The notes beneath the pieces are model-generated. The model made no database searches. It was given only the letters and a program-made list of their open reading frames with translations, and was not told where the DNA came from. Positions 34,383 through 43,845 of a DNA stretch of 64,000 bases are shown piece after piece. Origin of the DNA: VAZQ01 sp963758945. Its GTDB lineage: Bacteria; Pseudomonadota; Alphaproteobacteria; Rhizobiales; Xanthobacteraceae. Where the stretch lies: NCBI GenBank assembly GCA_963758945.1, contig CAVWXY010000002.1:1-64000 (forward strand), in the 5' to 3' direction. A program made the position numbers and the translations under genes. How positions within the stretch are numbered: the first letter of the stretch is position 1; each line of letters starts with the position of its first letter.

Positions 34383-35147
34383 ATGATCCGGCTTGTGGGA
34401 TGCACGCTGGCGTTTGTTCGGTGCATGCTGGCGCTTGGCGTGCTGGTTCTGAGTCAGACGGCTTCTGCGGTTGCCGCCGACCAGGCCGATCTCCTGCTCG
34501 CGCTGTCTTCCGATGTCTCGCGCAGCGTCGACCACCCGAAATTCCTCCTGCAGCGCGAGGGCTATGCAACGGCCATGTCCGACTCGCACGTGATCGACGC
34601 AATCAGATCAGGCCCGCATCAGCGCATTGCGGTCTGCTTCGTCGAATGGTCCGGATTCGGTGCACAGAAGCTGGTGATCGACTGGACGATCATCGACGGC
34701 CCTGCCTCGGCACGCAAATTCGGCGATCAATTGCTCGAGTTGCCGCGCTCGTTCGCCGACCGCACCTCGATCAGCGGCGGCATCGAGTTCGCGGCGGCGC
34801 AATTGGACCGCGCGCCGCATGAAGCGACGCGCCGCACCATCGACGTGTCGGGGGACGGCACGAACAATGCGGGTCGCGACGTGAGGCTCGCTCGCGACGA
34901 GACCGTCGCAAAAGGAATTGTCATCAACGGCCTCGTCATTCTGAGCGACCGCCCGGTCCCCTGGAACGCCGAGCATACCAACCCGCCCGGCGGGCTCGAG
35001 AAATACTACCAGGACAATGTCATCGGCGGACCGGGCTCGTTCGTGCTGGTGGCCGAGAACTTCAACTCGTTCGGTCGCGCGATCATCAAGAAAATGATCG
35101 CCGAGATCGCGTTCGTTTCGCCTACGCCGCGCGTCGTCGCACGCTGA
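34383..35147 (+). CDS. DUF1194 exported protein (VWA-like)
   Basis: 254 residues from ATG 34383, with a GGAGGGCA site 5' of it. The N-terminus is a signal peptide (MIRLVGCTLAFVRCMLALGV, cleavage near AVAA-DQ). The remainder matches the DUF1194 pattern: LLLALSSDVSRSVDHPKFLL, SISGGIEFAAAQLDRAP, RRTIDVSGDGTNNAGRDVRL, RDETVAKGIVINGLVILSDR. The DVSRSVD segment resembles a von Willebrand A MIDAS DxSxS motif (DVSRS), so metal-dependent protein binding is possible. Function is unknown. It is 159 bases after the histidine kinase and may be an independent gene. Confidence 0.82.
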   Translation: MIRLVGCTLAFVRCMLALGVLVLSQTASAVAADQADLLLALSSDVSRSVDHPKFLLQREGYATAMSDSHVIDAIRSGPHQRIAVCFVEWSGFGAQKLVIDWTIIDGPASARKFGDQLLELPRSFADRTSISGGIEFAAAQLDRAPHEATRRTIDVSGDGTNNAGRDVRLARDETVAKGIVINGLVILSDRPVPWNAEHTNPPGGLEKYYQDNVIGGPGSFVLVAENFNSFGRAIIKKMIAEIAFVSPTPRVVAR

Positions 35148-35166
35148 GACCGGTTGCCGAAGATCA

Positions 35167-35383
35167 CTCCACAGCCTCGACGAGTTCCCGGCGACGCTGC
35201 TCCTGCGCCCGCTCAATGTCGAAACCCTCGCAACCTACATCTACCAGTTCGCCACCCGCGGCAGCTTCGAGCAGGGCGCTTGCCGTCCTTATGATTGTCG
35301 CCGCCGGCATCCTGCCGGTCATCCGCATCACCCGCTATGCCGACGTCGTAGCGGGGAACGGGGCTGGGCGCTCACAGGAGTGA
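35167..35383 (+). pseudogene. C-terminal relic of an ABC permease (iron(III)/FbpB-like)
   Basis: Two adjacent frames together read SLDEFPATLLLRPLNVETLA, TYIYQFATRGSFEQGA, then after a frame change near 35278, LAVLMIVAAGILPVIRITRY, ADVVAGNGAGRSQE and a stop. KELPATLLLRPxxxxTLAT followed by a last membrane helix is the C-terminal signature of ThiP/FbpB-type permeases. Only the last 70 or so residues of about 550 remain, there is no start codon, and the rest of the transporter is absent. It is the decayed end of a deleted operon. Confidence 0.7.
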
Positions 35384-35510
35384 GGCGACAACCGCGGGCG
35401 GACCAGCATCGGAGATTGCGGCCTTTGCCGCAGCGCGGTAGAAAATTCCGCCGGCCGACGCGCCGAGGCCTCTGTCCCGGACCGCCTCGGCCCCAATCCA
35501 CGGGGAATTC

Positions 35511-36242
35511 ATGAACAAGGTCTATCCCGATGCCCGGGCAGCGCTCGCCGACCTTTTGAAGGACGGCATGCTGATCATGGCCGGGGGGTTCGGGCTGTGC
35601 GGCATTCCGGAAAGCCTGATCTACGCCATCCGCAATTCCGGGGTCAAAAATCTGACGGTCGTCTCCAATAATGCGGGCATCGACGGCGTCGGTCTCGGCC
35701 TTCTCCTGGACACGCGGCAGATCAAGAAAATGATCTCGTCCTATGTCGGAGAGAACAAGACTTTCGCGCAGCAATACCTCGCCGGCGAGCTCGAGATCGA
35801 GTTCAATCCGCAAGGCACGCTGGCCGAGCGCATCCGCGCCGGCGGCGCCGGCGTTCCGGCATTCTTCACCCGCACCGGCGCCGGCACGCTGATCGCAGAG
35901 GGCAAGGAGGAGCGGGAGATCGACGGCGAGCGCTATGTCCTGGAGCGTGGGATCGTCGCCGACCTCTCGATCGTCCATGCCTGGATGGGCGACACCGAGG
36001 GCAACCTCGTCTATCGCAAGACTGCGCGCAACTTCAATCCGATGATGGCCACGGCCGGTAAGGTGACCGTGGCCGAAGTCGAGCATCTGGTGCAGCCCGG
36101 CGACATCGATCCCGACCACATCGTCACGCCGGGCATCTACGTCAAACGCCTGGTGCAGCTGCCCAATGCAGTCAAGCACATCGAGCAACGCACCGTGCGC
36201 AAGCGCACCGAGGCGCCGGCAGGAACCGGAGAGGAAGTGTGA
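35511..36242 (+). CDS. scoA: 3-oxoacid (succinyl-CoA:acetoacetate) CoA-transferase subunit A
   Basis: 243 residues. The family I CoA-transferase alpha pattern is plain: MNKVYPDARAALADLLKDGM, AGGFGLCGIPESLIYAIRNS, VVSNNAGIDGVGLGLLLDTR, QIKKMISSYVGENKTFAQQY and VHAWMGDTEGNLVYRKTARN. With subunit B it moves CoA from succinyl-CoA to acetoacetate or a related 3-oxo acid, feeding ketone-body or PHA-derived acetoacetate into the TCA cycle. It sits 127 bases after the permease relic; the start overlaps nothing and has GGGGA upstream. Confidence 0.93.
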   Translation: MNKVYPDARAALADLLKDGMLIMAGGFGLCGIPESLIYAIRNSGVKNLTVVSNNAGIDGVGLGLLLDTRQIKKMISSYVGENKTFAQQYLAGELEIEFNPQGTLAERIRAGGAGVPAFFTRTGAGTLIAEGKEEREIDGERYVLERGIVADLSIVHAWMGDTEGNLVYRKTARNFNPMMATAGKVTVAEVEHLVQPGDIDPDHIVTPGIYVKRLVQLPNAVKHIEQRTVRKRTEAPAGTGEEV

Positions 36243-36889
36243 TGGCCTGGACTCGCGACCAAATGGCCGAACGCGCCGCCAAGGAGCTGCGCGACGGCTT
36301 CTACGTCAATCTCGGCATCGGCATACCGACGCTGGTCTCGAATTACATCCCGCGGGGCATGAGCGTGCAGTTGCAGAGCGAGAACGGCATGCTCGGCTTT
36401 GGTCCCTTCCCCTACGAGGGCGAGGAGGATCCCGACCTCATCAATGCCGGCAAGCAGACGGTCACCGAAATCCCGACCACGAGCTATTTCTCCTCGGCCG
36501 ACAGCTTCGCCATGATCCGCGGCGGACACATCGACCTGTCGATCCTCGGCGCCATGCAGGTCGCCGCCAACGGTGACCTCGCCAATTGGATGATTCCGGG
36601 CAAGATGGTGAAGGGCATGGGCGGCGCCATGGACCTCGTCGCCGGGGTCAAGCGGGTCGTGGTGGTCATGGAGCATTCGGCCAAGAACGAGCCAAAATTG
36701 CTCAAGCGCTGCACCCTGCCGCTGACCGGCGCCCGCGTGGTCGACATCGTCATCACCGATCTCGGCGTCTTCGCCATCGACAAGAAAGGGGGCGGCGGGA
36801 TGACCCTGGTCGAGGTCGCGCCGGGCGCGACGCTCGACGAGATCAGGAGCAAGACCGAAGCCGATTATCGCGTCGCGAACACGCTTTAG
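36239..36889 (+). CDS. scoB: 3-oxoacid CoA-transferase subunit B
   Basis: 216 residues. The catalytic Glu is Glu47 in VQLQSENGMLGFGPFP, the residue that forms the CoA thioester intermediate; NLGIGIPTLVSNYIPRGM precedes it and FSSADSFAMIRGGHIDLSIL follows. The ATG overlaps the scoA stop by four bases, so A and B are made in equal amounts. Confidence 0.94.
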   Translation: MMAWTRDQMAERAAKELRDGFYVNLGIGIPTLVSNYIPRGMSVQLQSENGMLGFGPFPYEGEEDPDLINAGKQTVTEIPTTSYFSSADSFAMIRGGHIDLSILGAMQVAANGDLANWMIPGKMVKGMGGAMDLVAGVKRVVVVMEHSAKNEPKLLKRCTLPLTGARVVDIVITDLGVFAIDKKGGGGMTLVEVAPGATLDEIRSKTEADYRVANTL

Positions 36890-37089
36890 CCGCGCCGCCA
36901 GGCTCGGCAGCGTCAATACAGACTGCGCGGGGAGAGCTGCGGAACGCTGCCGGACCGGTGCGGAGACTGGCCACGAAAGCGTCACAGAGCAATTGCAAGC
37001 TGCTACCGTCGGGGTTGCAAGTTTGCACCTCTGCACTCCCTGGGCATGGTCGGCCGGCTCGACCGGCGAACACTCGAGAAAGACGCGTC

Positions 37090-39132
37090 GTGACCGCGAC
37101 CGTTGGCATCAAACGCCCCGCAATTTTTGCTCTGGCCTTGGCCGCCGCCGGTATCTGCGCCCTCGTGATCTGGCCGTTCCTGATGTCCGCGGAGGCGGTG
37201 CGCGAGGCGGTCAAAGCCGAGATCCGGGCCGTCACCGGGCTCGATCCGGTGTTGCGCGGCCCCACCTCGGTGTCGTTGTTTCCGACCGGCACCGTGAGCT
37301 TCGATGACGTGAGCCTCGGCGACAATCGTACCGGCGCGCCGGCGCTCACGGCCGAGCGGGTGGTCGCGCGCCTGCGCTTCTTTCCCTTCCTGACCGGGCG
37401 CATCGAGATCGCCGACGTATCGCTGGTGCGCCCGACCATCGCCATCGTCTTCAACGCCGATCACAGCTCGAATTGGTCCCCCCACATCCAGACGCTGGCA
37501 CGACAGCTCAAGCCCAGCCCCGGCCGGGCGGCATCTTTCTCGGAGATCCGGATTGAGGGCGGTACGATCATCCTGCGCGACGAGGCGCACAAGATCGTTG
37601 AGACCCTGACGAATGTGGAATTGTCGCTCGCGTGGCCGTCGATCTCGCGCAGCTTCGCCGCCACCGGCCGCTTCGCCTGGCACGACGAGCCGCTCGACGC
37701 CACCGTCGGCTTCACTGATTTCGTCGCCGCGTTGAACGGAGACCGGTCCGGTCTCAAGCTGCGGCTTGCCGGCGCACCGTTCAAGTTCGCATTCGATGGC
37801 TATATCAGTCACCGCCCCACCCTCAAGATGGAGGGAACGCTCGCCGCCGATACCGTCTCCCTGCGCGACACCCTGCGCTGGGCCGGCCAGCAAACTCTGC
37901 CCGGCGGCGGATTCGGCCGCTTCGCGCTCAAGGCGCAAACCAATGTCGTCGGCGGGACCATCGGGCTCTCCGGCGTCAACATCGAACTCGACGGCAATAG
38001 CGGCGAGGGCGTGCTGACCTTCGACGGGCGGCAAACGCTGCAAGGAACGCTTGCGGCGGAAGGACTCGACCTGTCCCCCTACGTCTCGGCGGTCCGACTG
38101 CTCACCCGCGGCGAACGGGGATGGGACAGCAGGCCGATCGCACTCGAAGGCCTCGACGGCATTCGCGTCGATCTCCGCCTGTCGGCTGCCCGCGTCAACG
38201 TCGCGAATGCCAAGCTCGGACGCACGGCGGTCGCGGCGAATCTGCGCGGCGGCAATCTCACGGTCGCGGTCGGCAAATCGCAGGCTTTCGGGGGCGTGGT
38301 CAAGGGCACGTTCGGGCTCGCCAAGTCGGCGGCGGGCGCCGATTTCAAGGCGCAATTGCAATTCTCCGACGTCGATCTCGAGCAGTGCCTGGGCGAGATG
38401 TTCGGCATCCGAAGGCTCGAGGGCAAAGGCAATCTCACGTTCGCGATCGATAGCTCCGGCGACAGCGTCTACGACCTGACCAAGGCCCTCAACGGTACGG
38501 CGACGCTCGTGAGCCGCAAGGGCGCGATTGCCGGGTTCAATGTCGAGCAATTGCTCAAGCGAATCGAGCGCCGGCCGCTGTCGGGCGGCGGCGGCGGCGA
38601 ATTCCGCACCGGCAGGACGCCGTTCGAGACGCTCGCTGTGAATCTGAAGATCGTGCGGGGCGTTGCCAATGTCGAACACGTCCGCATGGAAGGGCCGAAC
38701 GTCGGCCTCGCTTTGACGGGCTCGGCATCGATCCCCGAGCGCGAACTTGACCTGAAGGGGACCGCAAGCCTGCTGTCGGAGGCGGCGAGCAGCGCCAATG
38801 CGGCCGCTCCGCTGTTCGAGCTTCCTTTCATGGTCCAGGGATCTTGGGACGATCCGATCATCTTGCCGGACCCGCAGAGCCGGATCGAACGCTCGGGCGC
38901 AGCACAGCCCATCCTGGACGCGGTGCGCAGCCACAGCGCCCGTGATGCGGTGCGCTCGGCGATCGAACGGCTGACGCGGTCGGCGCCGGCCGAGCCCGCG
39001 ACCGCCCCGTCGGCGGCAACAGCCCCCGCCCTGGCCGGAGCCCCTGCGCCCTCCGAGGGCGCACCGCCGGTCGCGCAATCGACCCCTGCGGCCGCCGAAA
39101 CCGCACCGGAAGCGCCGCGAGATTCCCGCTAG
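37090..39132 (+). CDS. AsmA-family protein
   Basis: 680 residues from a GTG at 37090; the same frame is open further upstream through the scoB region, but without conservation. An N-terminal membrane anchor (IFALALAAAGICALVIWPFL) is followed by the AsmA pattern: EIRAVTGLDPVLRGPTSVSL, SFDDVSLGDNRTGAPALTAE, VARLRFFPFLTGRIEIADVS. Further repeats of the long beta-rich groove domain follow, and the conserved C-terminal part contains GMFGIRRLEGKGNLTFAI-like sequence and VNLKIVRGVANVEHVRMEGP. The tail is Ala/Pro-rich (TAPSAATAPALAGAPAPSEG) and likely disordered. AsmA-like proteins are thought to bridge inner and outer membranes and move phospholipids. Hopanoid genes elsewhere in the window do not prove a link. 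Confidence 0.87.
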   Translation: MTATVGIKRPAIFALALAAAGICALVIWPFLMSAEAVREAVKAEIRAVTGLDPVLRGPTSVSLFPTGTVSFDDVSLGDNRTGAPALTAERVVARLRFFPFLTGRIEIADVSLVRPTIAIVFNADHSSNWSPHIQTLARQLKPSPGRAASFSEIRIEGGTIILRDEAHKIVETLTNVELSLAWPSISRSFAATGRFAWHDEPLDATVGFTDFVAALNGDRSGLKLRLAGAPFKFAFDGYISHRPTLKMEGTLAADTVSLRDTLRWAGQQTLPGGGFGRFALKAQTNVVGGTIGLSGVNIELDGNSGEGVLTFDGRQTLQGTLAAEGLDLSPYVSAVRLLTRGERGWDSRPIALEGLDGIRVDLRLSAARVNVANAKLGRTAVAANLRGGNLTVAVGKSQAFGGVVKGTFGLAKSAAGADFKAQLQFSDVDLEQCLGEMFGIRRLEGKGNLTFAIDSSGDSVYDLTKALNGTATLVSRKGAIAGFNVEQLLKRIERRPLSGGGGGEFRTGRTPFETLAVNLKIVRGVANVEHVRMEGPNVGLALTGSASIPERELDLKGTASLLSEAASSANAAAPLFELPFMVQGSWDDPIILPDPQSRIERSGAAQPILDAVRSHSARDAVRSAIERLTRSAPAEPATAPSAATAPALAGAPAPSEGAPPVAQSTPAAAETAPEAPRDSR

Positions 39133-39174
39133 TTGGCGCCGGTACCCGGCCGCTTTCCTCCGCGCCGGATGGCA

Positions 39175-39990
39175 TCATACCCGTGCGGCCAGATTGCCGA
39201 CGCCGCTGCGCCCCACCTCATGGAGCTTCGCTAGCAACGAAGCAGCGGCGATGCCGATGGCGACGGTTGCAATCAGGATCGAGCAGATGGCGTTGATCTC
39301 GGGCTTAACGCCGAGGCGGACCTCCGAATAGATGCGGATCGGCAGCGTGGTCGCGCCGGGACCGGTGGTGAAGCTCGCGATCACGAGATCGTCGAGCGAC
39401 AGCGTGAAGGCCAGCATCCAGCCCGAGGCCAGCGCCGGCGTGATCAAAGGCAAGGTGACGGTAAGAAAAGTCCGCAGCGGCGGACAGCCGAGATTCATTG
39501 CCGCCTCTTCGAGGCTCATGTCGAAAGTCAGGAGCTGCGATTGCACGACCACCGTCACGAAGCATGTGGTCAACGTCGTATGGGCGATCGCGATGGTCCA
39601 AAAGCCGCGATCCATGTTCACGGCTACGAACAGGAGCAAAAGCGCCAGTCCCATGACCACTTCGGGCATGACCAGCGGGGCATACACCATGCCGGTGAAC
39701 AGCAGGCGGCCGCGGAAGCGGCCGAGCCGCACCAACGCGACCGCCGCAAGCGTGCCGAGCACGGTGGCGGCGGTCGCCGACAGCAATGCGAGTCGCAGCG
39801 TTACCCAGGCGGATTCGAGCATGGCGCGATCGTTGATCAGCTCGACGTACCAGCGCGTCGACCAGCCGCCCCACACGGTGACCAGCCGCGAGGCATTGAA
39901 GGAATACATCACCAGAATGACGATCGGGAGGTAGAGAAAGGCGAGGCCGAGCGCGACCGAGACGACATTGAACGAGGACGCTCGACGCAT
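39175..39990 (-). CDS. ABC transporter permease (PotC/PotI-like, polyamine type)
   Basis: 271 residues from ATG 39990. Six helices, beginning VVSVALGLAFLYLPIVILVM; the ATPase-contact loop is AAMNLGCPPLRTFLTVTLPL, the usual EAA sequence of spermidine/putrescine permeases. It lies two bases downstream of the stop of the preceding permease gene. Last gene of the ATPase-permease-permease cluster. Confidence 0.9.
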   Translation of the reverse strand: MRRASSFNVVSVALGLAFLYLPIVILVMYSFNASRLVTVWGGWSTRWYVELINDRAMLESAWVTLRLALLSATAATVLGTLAAVALVRLGRFRGRLLFTGMVYAPLVMPEVVMGLALLLLFVAVNMDRGFWTIAIAHTTLTTCFVTVVVQSQLLTFDMSLEEAAMNLGCPPLRTFLTVTLPLITPALASGWMLAFTLSLDDLVIASFTTGPGATTLPIRIYSEVRLGVKPEINAICSILIATVAIGIAAASLLAKLHEVGRSGVGNLAARV

Positions 39991-39992
39991 GG

Positions 39993-40925
39993 TCAGTGCC
40001 CTTGCGCGAGATCGCGACTCTGCATCTGCTGGTAGATTACGATCGGCACCACGAGCAGGCAGAGCAGCACGACGGCGACCGCCGAGGCGACCGGCCAGTC
40101 GCGGTTGGCGAAGAACTCCGTCCACAGGGTCTGGCCGATCATCAGGGTTTGCGAGCTGCCGAGCAGATCGGGAATGACGAATTCGCCAACGATCGGAATG
40201 AAGCAAAGCAGCGCCCCCGCAACCACGCCCGGCACCGACAGCGGCAGCGTCACCAGCCAGAACGCCTTCCACCACGGGCAGCCGAGATCGGCGGCGGCCT
40301 CGATCAGCGTCTCATCCATTTTTTCCAGCGTGGCGTAGATCGGCAGCACCATGAACGGCAGATAGGAATAAACGATGCCGATATAGACCGCACTGTCGGT
40401 CGAGAGCCAAGCCGGGGGTTCGTCGACGAGGCCGAGCGCGAGCAAAGCCTGGTTGAGCAGGCCATCGCGCTGGAGAATGTTGATCCAGGCATAGATGCGG
40501 ATCAGAAACGAGGTCCAGAACGGCAGGATTACGAGCACGAACAGGGCGGGCTGCCACCGCCGCGGCGCGCGCGCCATGCCGTAGGCGAGCGGGAAGCCGA
40601 TCAGCAGCAGCAGCAGCGTGGAGCCGGCGGCGATCTCCAGGCTCCGCAGATACGAGGCGAGATAGAGCCAGTCGGAGCCGAGGAAACGATAGTTCTCGAA
40701 CGACAGCCCGCGCAAGAATTCCGTGAGCCCCGCCCAGCCTGCGCCCGGATCGAAGACCGGGGCATAGGGCGGCTGCGCGATTGCCGTGTGGGAGAGACTG
40801 ATCTTCAGCACGATCAGGAAGGGGACGAGGAAGAAGGCGACGAGCCAGAGATAGGGCACGAGCACGACCAGCCGCGTGCCCCATGCCACATTACGATCAC
40901 CAACCCGTTTCGTCGCTGCACCCAC
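39993..40925 (-). CDS. ABC transporter permease (PotB/PotH-like, polyamine type)
   Basis: 310 residues from a GTG at 40925 with a GGGAGGG site. Helices include VLVPYLWLVAFFLVPFLIVL at the N-terminus; the EAA loop is AAADLGCPWWKAFWLVTLPL. It pairs with the PotC-like permease. It begins 12 bases after the ATPase stop. No periplasmic PotD/PotF-type binding protein lies nearby, which is unusual for this importer class. Confidence 0.9.
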   Translation of the reverse strand: MGAATKRVGDRNVAWGTRLVVLVPYLWLVAFFLVPFLIVLKISLSHTAIAQPPYAPVFDPGAGWAGLTEFLRGLSFENYRFLGSDWLYLASYLRSLEIAAGSTLLLLLIGFPLAYGMARAPRRWQPALFVLVILPFWTSFLIRIYAWINILQRDGLLNQALLALGLVDEPPAWLSTDSAVYIGIVYSYLPFMVLPIYATLEKMDETLIEAAADLGCPWWKAFWLVTLPLSVPGVVAGALLCFIPIVGEFVIPDLLGSSQTLMIGQTLWTEFFANRDWPVASAVAVVLLCLLVVPIVIYQQMQSRDLAQGH

Positions 40926-40937
40926 CTGCGCCCTCCC

Positions 40938-42110
40938 CTATCGCGTCAGCACCGTGGCCGCCTCCGGCGCCCAGGTGAGCCATACGCGGTCGTCCCAGTC
41001 GATGGAGCGTTCGACCAGCCGCGTCACGTTCGCCACCGCCACCTTCATGACGAACCCGCTCTCGAGTCGGACCTTGTAGATCGAGAGGTCGCCCAGATAC
41101 CCGATATTGTCGACCGCCCCGGCGACGCAATTTTCCTCGGGCCTCGCCGGCGGGTCGCGCATGATACGCACCTTCTCCGGCCGCAACGCCACCCATACCG
41201 TGTCTCCGGGCTTGGCATCCGTTCGCGCGGATCCGCGCAGCCGCCCGGCGGTGGCGCTGGCGATCACCGTTCCGGGGAGGCCCGTCTCGACGACGCGCCC
41301 CTCGATCAGATTGACGTCACCGACGAAATCCGCGACCCAGCGCGAGTTCGGAAGCTCGTAGATTTCGGGTGGCGTGGCAACCTGGATCAGGCGGCCGTGG
41401 TCCATGACCCCGATGCGATCCGCGACCGTCATCGCCTCCTGCTGATCATGGGTGACGATGATGAAGGTCAGGCCGAGCTTCTCCTGCAGCTGCATCAGCT
41501 CGAATTGCGTCTCCCCGCGCAGCTTCTTGTCGAGCGCCGCCAACGGCTCGTCGAGCAGGAGCACGCGCGGACGTTTTGCCAGTGAGCGAGCGAGCGCCAC
41601 GCGCTGGCGCTGGCCGCCTGAGAGCTGATGCGGCTTGCGCCCGGCGAGCCCTTCGAGCCGCACCAGCGCCAGCATCTCCTCGACCCGCGCCGCGATCTCC
41701 GCCTTGAAAAGCCGCTCCTGCTTGAGCCCGAACGCGACGTTGCCCTCGACCGTGAGGTGGGGAAACAGCGCGTAGCTCTGGAACATCATGTTGACTGGCC
41801 GCCGATAGGGCGGCACCGGCGCGATATCCTTGCCGTCGAGCAGGATGCGTCCTTCGTCCGGCACCTCGAAGCCCGCGAGCATTCGCAGCAGCGTGGTCTT
41901 GCCGCAGCCGGAGGGGCCGAGCAGCGCGAAGAACTCGCCCGCGAAAATATCGAGCGACACCTGCTCGACCGCGGCAGTGCCGGAGAAGCGCTTGCTCACG
42001 CCGTCGAAACGCACCAGCGCCCGCGCCGCGGAATCCGCCCAGGGCGCGAACGCGCGGCGCGCGTCCCGCCTGCCCCGGTCGTTGCTCGCGTCGGTGTCGC
42101 CGTTCCCCAT
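40938..42110 (-). CDS. ABC transporter ATP-binding protein (PotA/PotG-like)
   Basis: 390 residues. Walker A is GPSGCGKTTLLRMLAGFE, signature LSGGQRQRVALARSLAKR, Walker B LLLDEPLAALDKKLR, H-loop IIVTHDQQEAMTVADRIG. A C-terminal TOBE/OB domain follows (GDVNLIEGRVVETGLPG ... GDTVWVALRPEKVRIMRDPP), typical of polyamine/iron-type ATPases and absent from the SsuB-type ATPases elsewhere in the window. It starts at ATG 42110, 75 bases downstream of the glpK stop on the same strand. Confidence 0.92.
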   Translation of the reverse strand: MGNGDTDASNDRGRRDARRAFAPWADSAARALVRFDGVSKRFSGTAAVEQVSLDIFAGEFFALLGPSGCGKTTLLRMLAGFEVPDEGRILLDGKDIAPVPPYRRPVNMMFQSYALFPHLTVEGNVAFGLKQERLFKAEIAARVEEMLALVRLEGLAGRKPHQLSGGQRQRVALARSLAKRPRVLLLDEPLAALDKKLRGETQFELMQLQEKLGLTFIIVTHDQQEAMTVADRIGVMDHGRLIQVATPPEIYELPNSRWVADFVGDVNLIEGRVVETGLPGTVIASATAGRLRGSARTDAKPGDTVWVALRPEKVRIMRDPPARPEENCVAGAVDNIGYLGDLSIYKVRLESGFVMKVAVANVTRLVERSIDWDDRVWLTWAPEAATVLTR

Positions 42111-42185
42111 CCCGCCACGCTAGAGCAAATTCACAACACCGACGCAACGGTTTCGGCGCGCTGCCTCGACCCATGCAGGCGATCT

Positions 42186-43700
42186 CTACCTAGGTGCCTC
42201 CGGCTCCACGCCGGATCGAGCCCGGCTGAGCGTGCGCGCGACCGCGTCGCGCCAGCCCGCCCATTTGCGCTCGCGCGTGGCGGCGTCCATTTGCGGGGTA
42301 AAGCGCCGCTCGCATGTCGACGTTGCGGCGAAGCCGGGCAAATCCGGGCACACGCCCGCGGCATAGCCGGCGAGATAGGCGGCGCCGACGGCGGTCGTCT
42401 CCATCACCGCGGGTCGGTCGACCGGGGCGTCGAGAATGTCGGCGAGAAATTGCATGGTGACGTCGCTCGCCGCCATGCCGCCGTCGACCCGCAACACCGT
42501 ATCCGCCGCGGCCGGCCAATCGGCGCGCATCGCCTCGAGCAGGTCGCGGGTCTGGTAGCCGACCGCCTCCAGCGTCGCGCGCGCGAGCTCGGCCACCCCC
42601 GCCTTGCGCGTGAGCCCGTAGATGGCGCCGCGCGCATTCGCATCCCACCAGGGCGCGCCGAGCCCGACGAATGCGGGAACGAGATAGACCTGCTCCACCG
42701 GGTCGGCCGCTGCCGCGAGCGCGTTCACGTCGGGGGCGGCACCGATCACCTTGAGCGCATCCCGCAGCCACTGCACCCCCGCCCCGGCGATGAAGATCGC
42801 GCCTTCGAGCGCATAGATGCGCCGGCCGCCGAGCTGATAGGCGATGGTGGTGAGAAGACGGTTCTTCGACCCGATCAGCTGGTCGCCGATGTTGATCAGC
42901 GCGAAGCCGCCCGTGCCGTAGGTCGACTTCACCATGCCGGGCGCGAAGCAGCCTTGCCCCACCATCGCCGCCTGCTGGTCGCCGGCGAGCCCGCGAATGC
43001 CGATCGCTCCCCCGAAGAGCTCGGTCGTGCCGAAATCGCAGGCGCAGTCGCGCACCTGCGGCAGCAGCGCAGCAGGGACGTCGAACAGCTCGCAGAGCTC
43101 GACGTCCCACTCGCCGCGGCGAATGTCCAAGAGGAGGGTGCGCGCGGCATTGGTCGCATCGCTTGCGTGCACCTTGCCGCCGGTGAGCCGCCACAGCAGG
43201 AAGCTTTCCACCGTCCCGAACGCGAGTTGCCCGGCGCGCGCCGCCGCGCGCGCACCCTCGACGTGGTCGATGAGCCAGGCGATCTTGGTGGCGGAGAAAT
43301 AGGGATCGACCAGCAGCCCGGTGCGCGCCGCGATCATGGGCTCGTGCCCGGCCTCGCGAAGCGCGGCGCAGGCGTCCGCGGTGCGCCGGTCCTGCCAGAC
43401 GATGGCATTGTGGATGGGACGGCCCGTCGAGCGGTCCCAGACGATGCTGGTCTCGCGCTGGTTGGTGATACCGAGCGCGGCGATGTCCCGGGCGCGGGCC
43501 CCCGCCTTCGCTATGGCCGCGCGCACGGTGGCGACCGTGCTCGACCAGATCGCTTCCGGATCGTGCTCGACCAGGCCCGGCGCCGGGTAGATCTGAGGAA
43601 ATTCCTGCTGCGCGCTCGCGACCGGAGCCAGCGCCGCATCGAACAGGATGGCGCGCGTCGAGGTCGTGCCCTGGTCGATGGCGAGCAGGTAGTCCGGCAA
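42186..43700 (-). CDS. glpK: Glycerol kinase
   Basis: 504 residues of the FGGY kinase family. The N-terminal phosphate-1 motif is LLAIDQGTTSTRAILFDAAL; ITNQRETSIVWDRSTGRPIH and IVWQDRRTA contain the glycerol-binding residues, and the FGGY signatures continue at TYGTGGFALINIGDQ and RVDGGMAASDVTMQFLADIL. It phosphorylates glycerol to sn-glycerol 3-phosphate. The frame opens with TTG (MPDYLLAID); no ATG fits. It follows glpD by 145 bases on the same strand. Confidence 0.95.
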   Translation of the reverse strand: MPDYLLAIDQGTTSTRAILFDAALAPVASAQQEFPQIYPAPGLVEHDPEAIWSSTVATVRAAIAKAGARARDIAALGITNQRETSIVWDRSTGRPIHNAIVWQDRRTADACAALREAGHEPMIAARTGLLVDPYFSATKIAWLIDHVEGARAAARAGQLAFGTVESFLLWRLTGGKVHASDATNAARTLLLDIRRGEWDVELCELFDVPAALLPQVRDCACDFGTTELFGGAIGIRGLAGDQQAAMVGQGCFAPGMVKSTYGTGGFALINIGDQLIGSKNRLLTTIAYQLGGRRIYALEGAIFIAGAGVQWLRDALKVIGAAPDVNALAAAADPVEQVYLVPAFVGLGAPWWDANARGAIYGLTRKAGVAELARATLEAVGYQTRDLLEAMRADWPAAADTVLRVDGGMAASDVTMQFLADILDAPVDRPAVMETTAVGAAYLAGYAAGVCPDLPGFAATSTCERRFTPQMDAATRERKWAGWRDAVARTLSRARSGVEPEAPR

Positions 43701-43757
43701 GTGCGTCCCCTACGTTCGATGCATGGTCAGCCAAAGTGGACACCGGATGTGTGGACG

Positions 43758-43816
43758 CAATCAAGCCTGCGCAGCTTGCGTAGCCTGACGCCACAATCAA
43801 GCTTGCGCGGACTGCG
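43758..43816. repeat. Short imperfect direct repeat in the glpD-glpK gap
   Basis: Two copies of a 23-base unit, CAATCAAGCCTGCGCAGCTTGCG-like at 43758-43780 and CAATCAAGCTTGCGCGGACTGCG-like at 43794-43816, with a 36-base period. Four positions differ. It could be a minor duplication or a regulator-binding pair; no known factor is assigned. Confidence 0.4.
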
Positions 43817-43845
43817 CTCGCAGGGCGCCGATGACCGGGTTCGTG

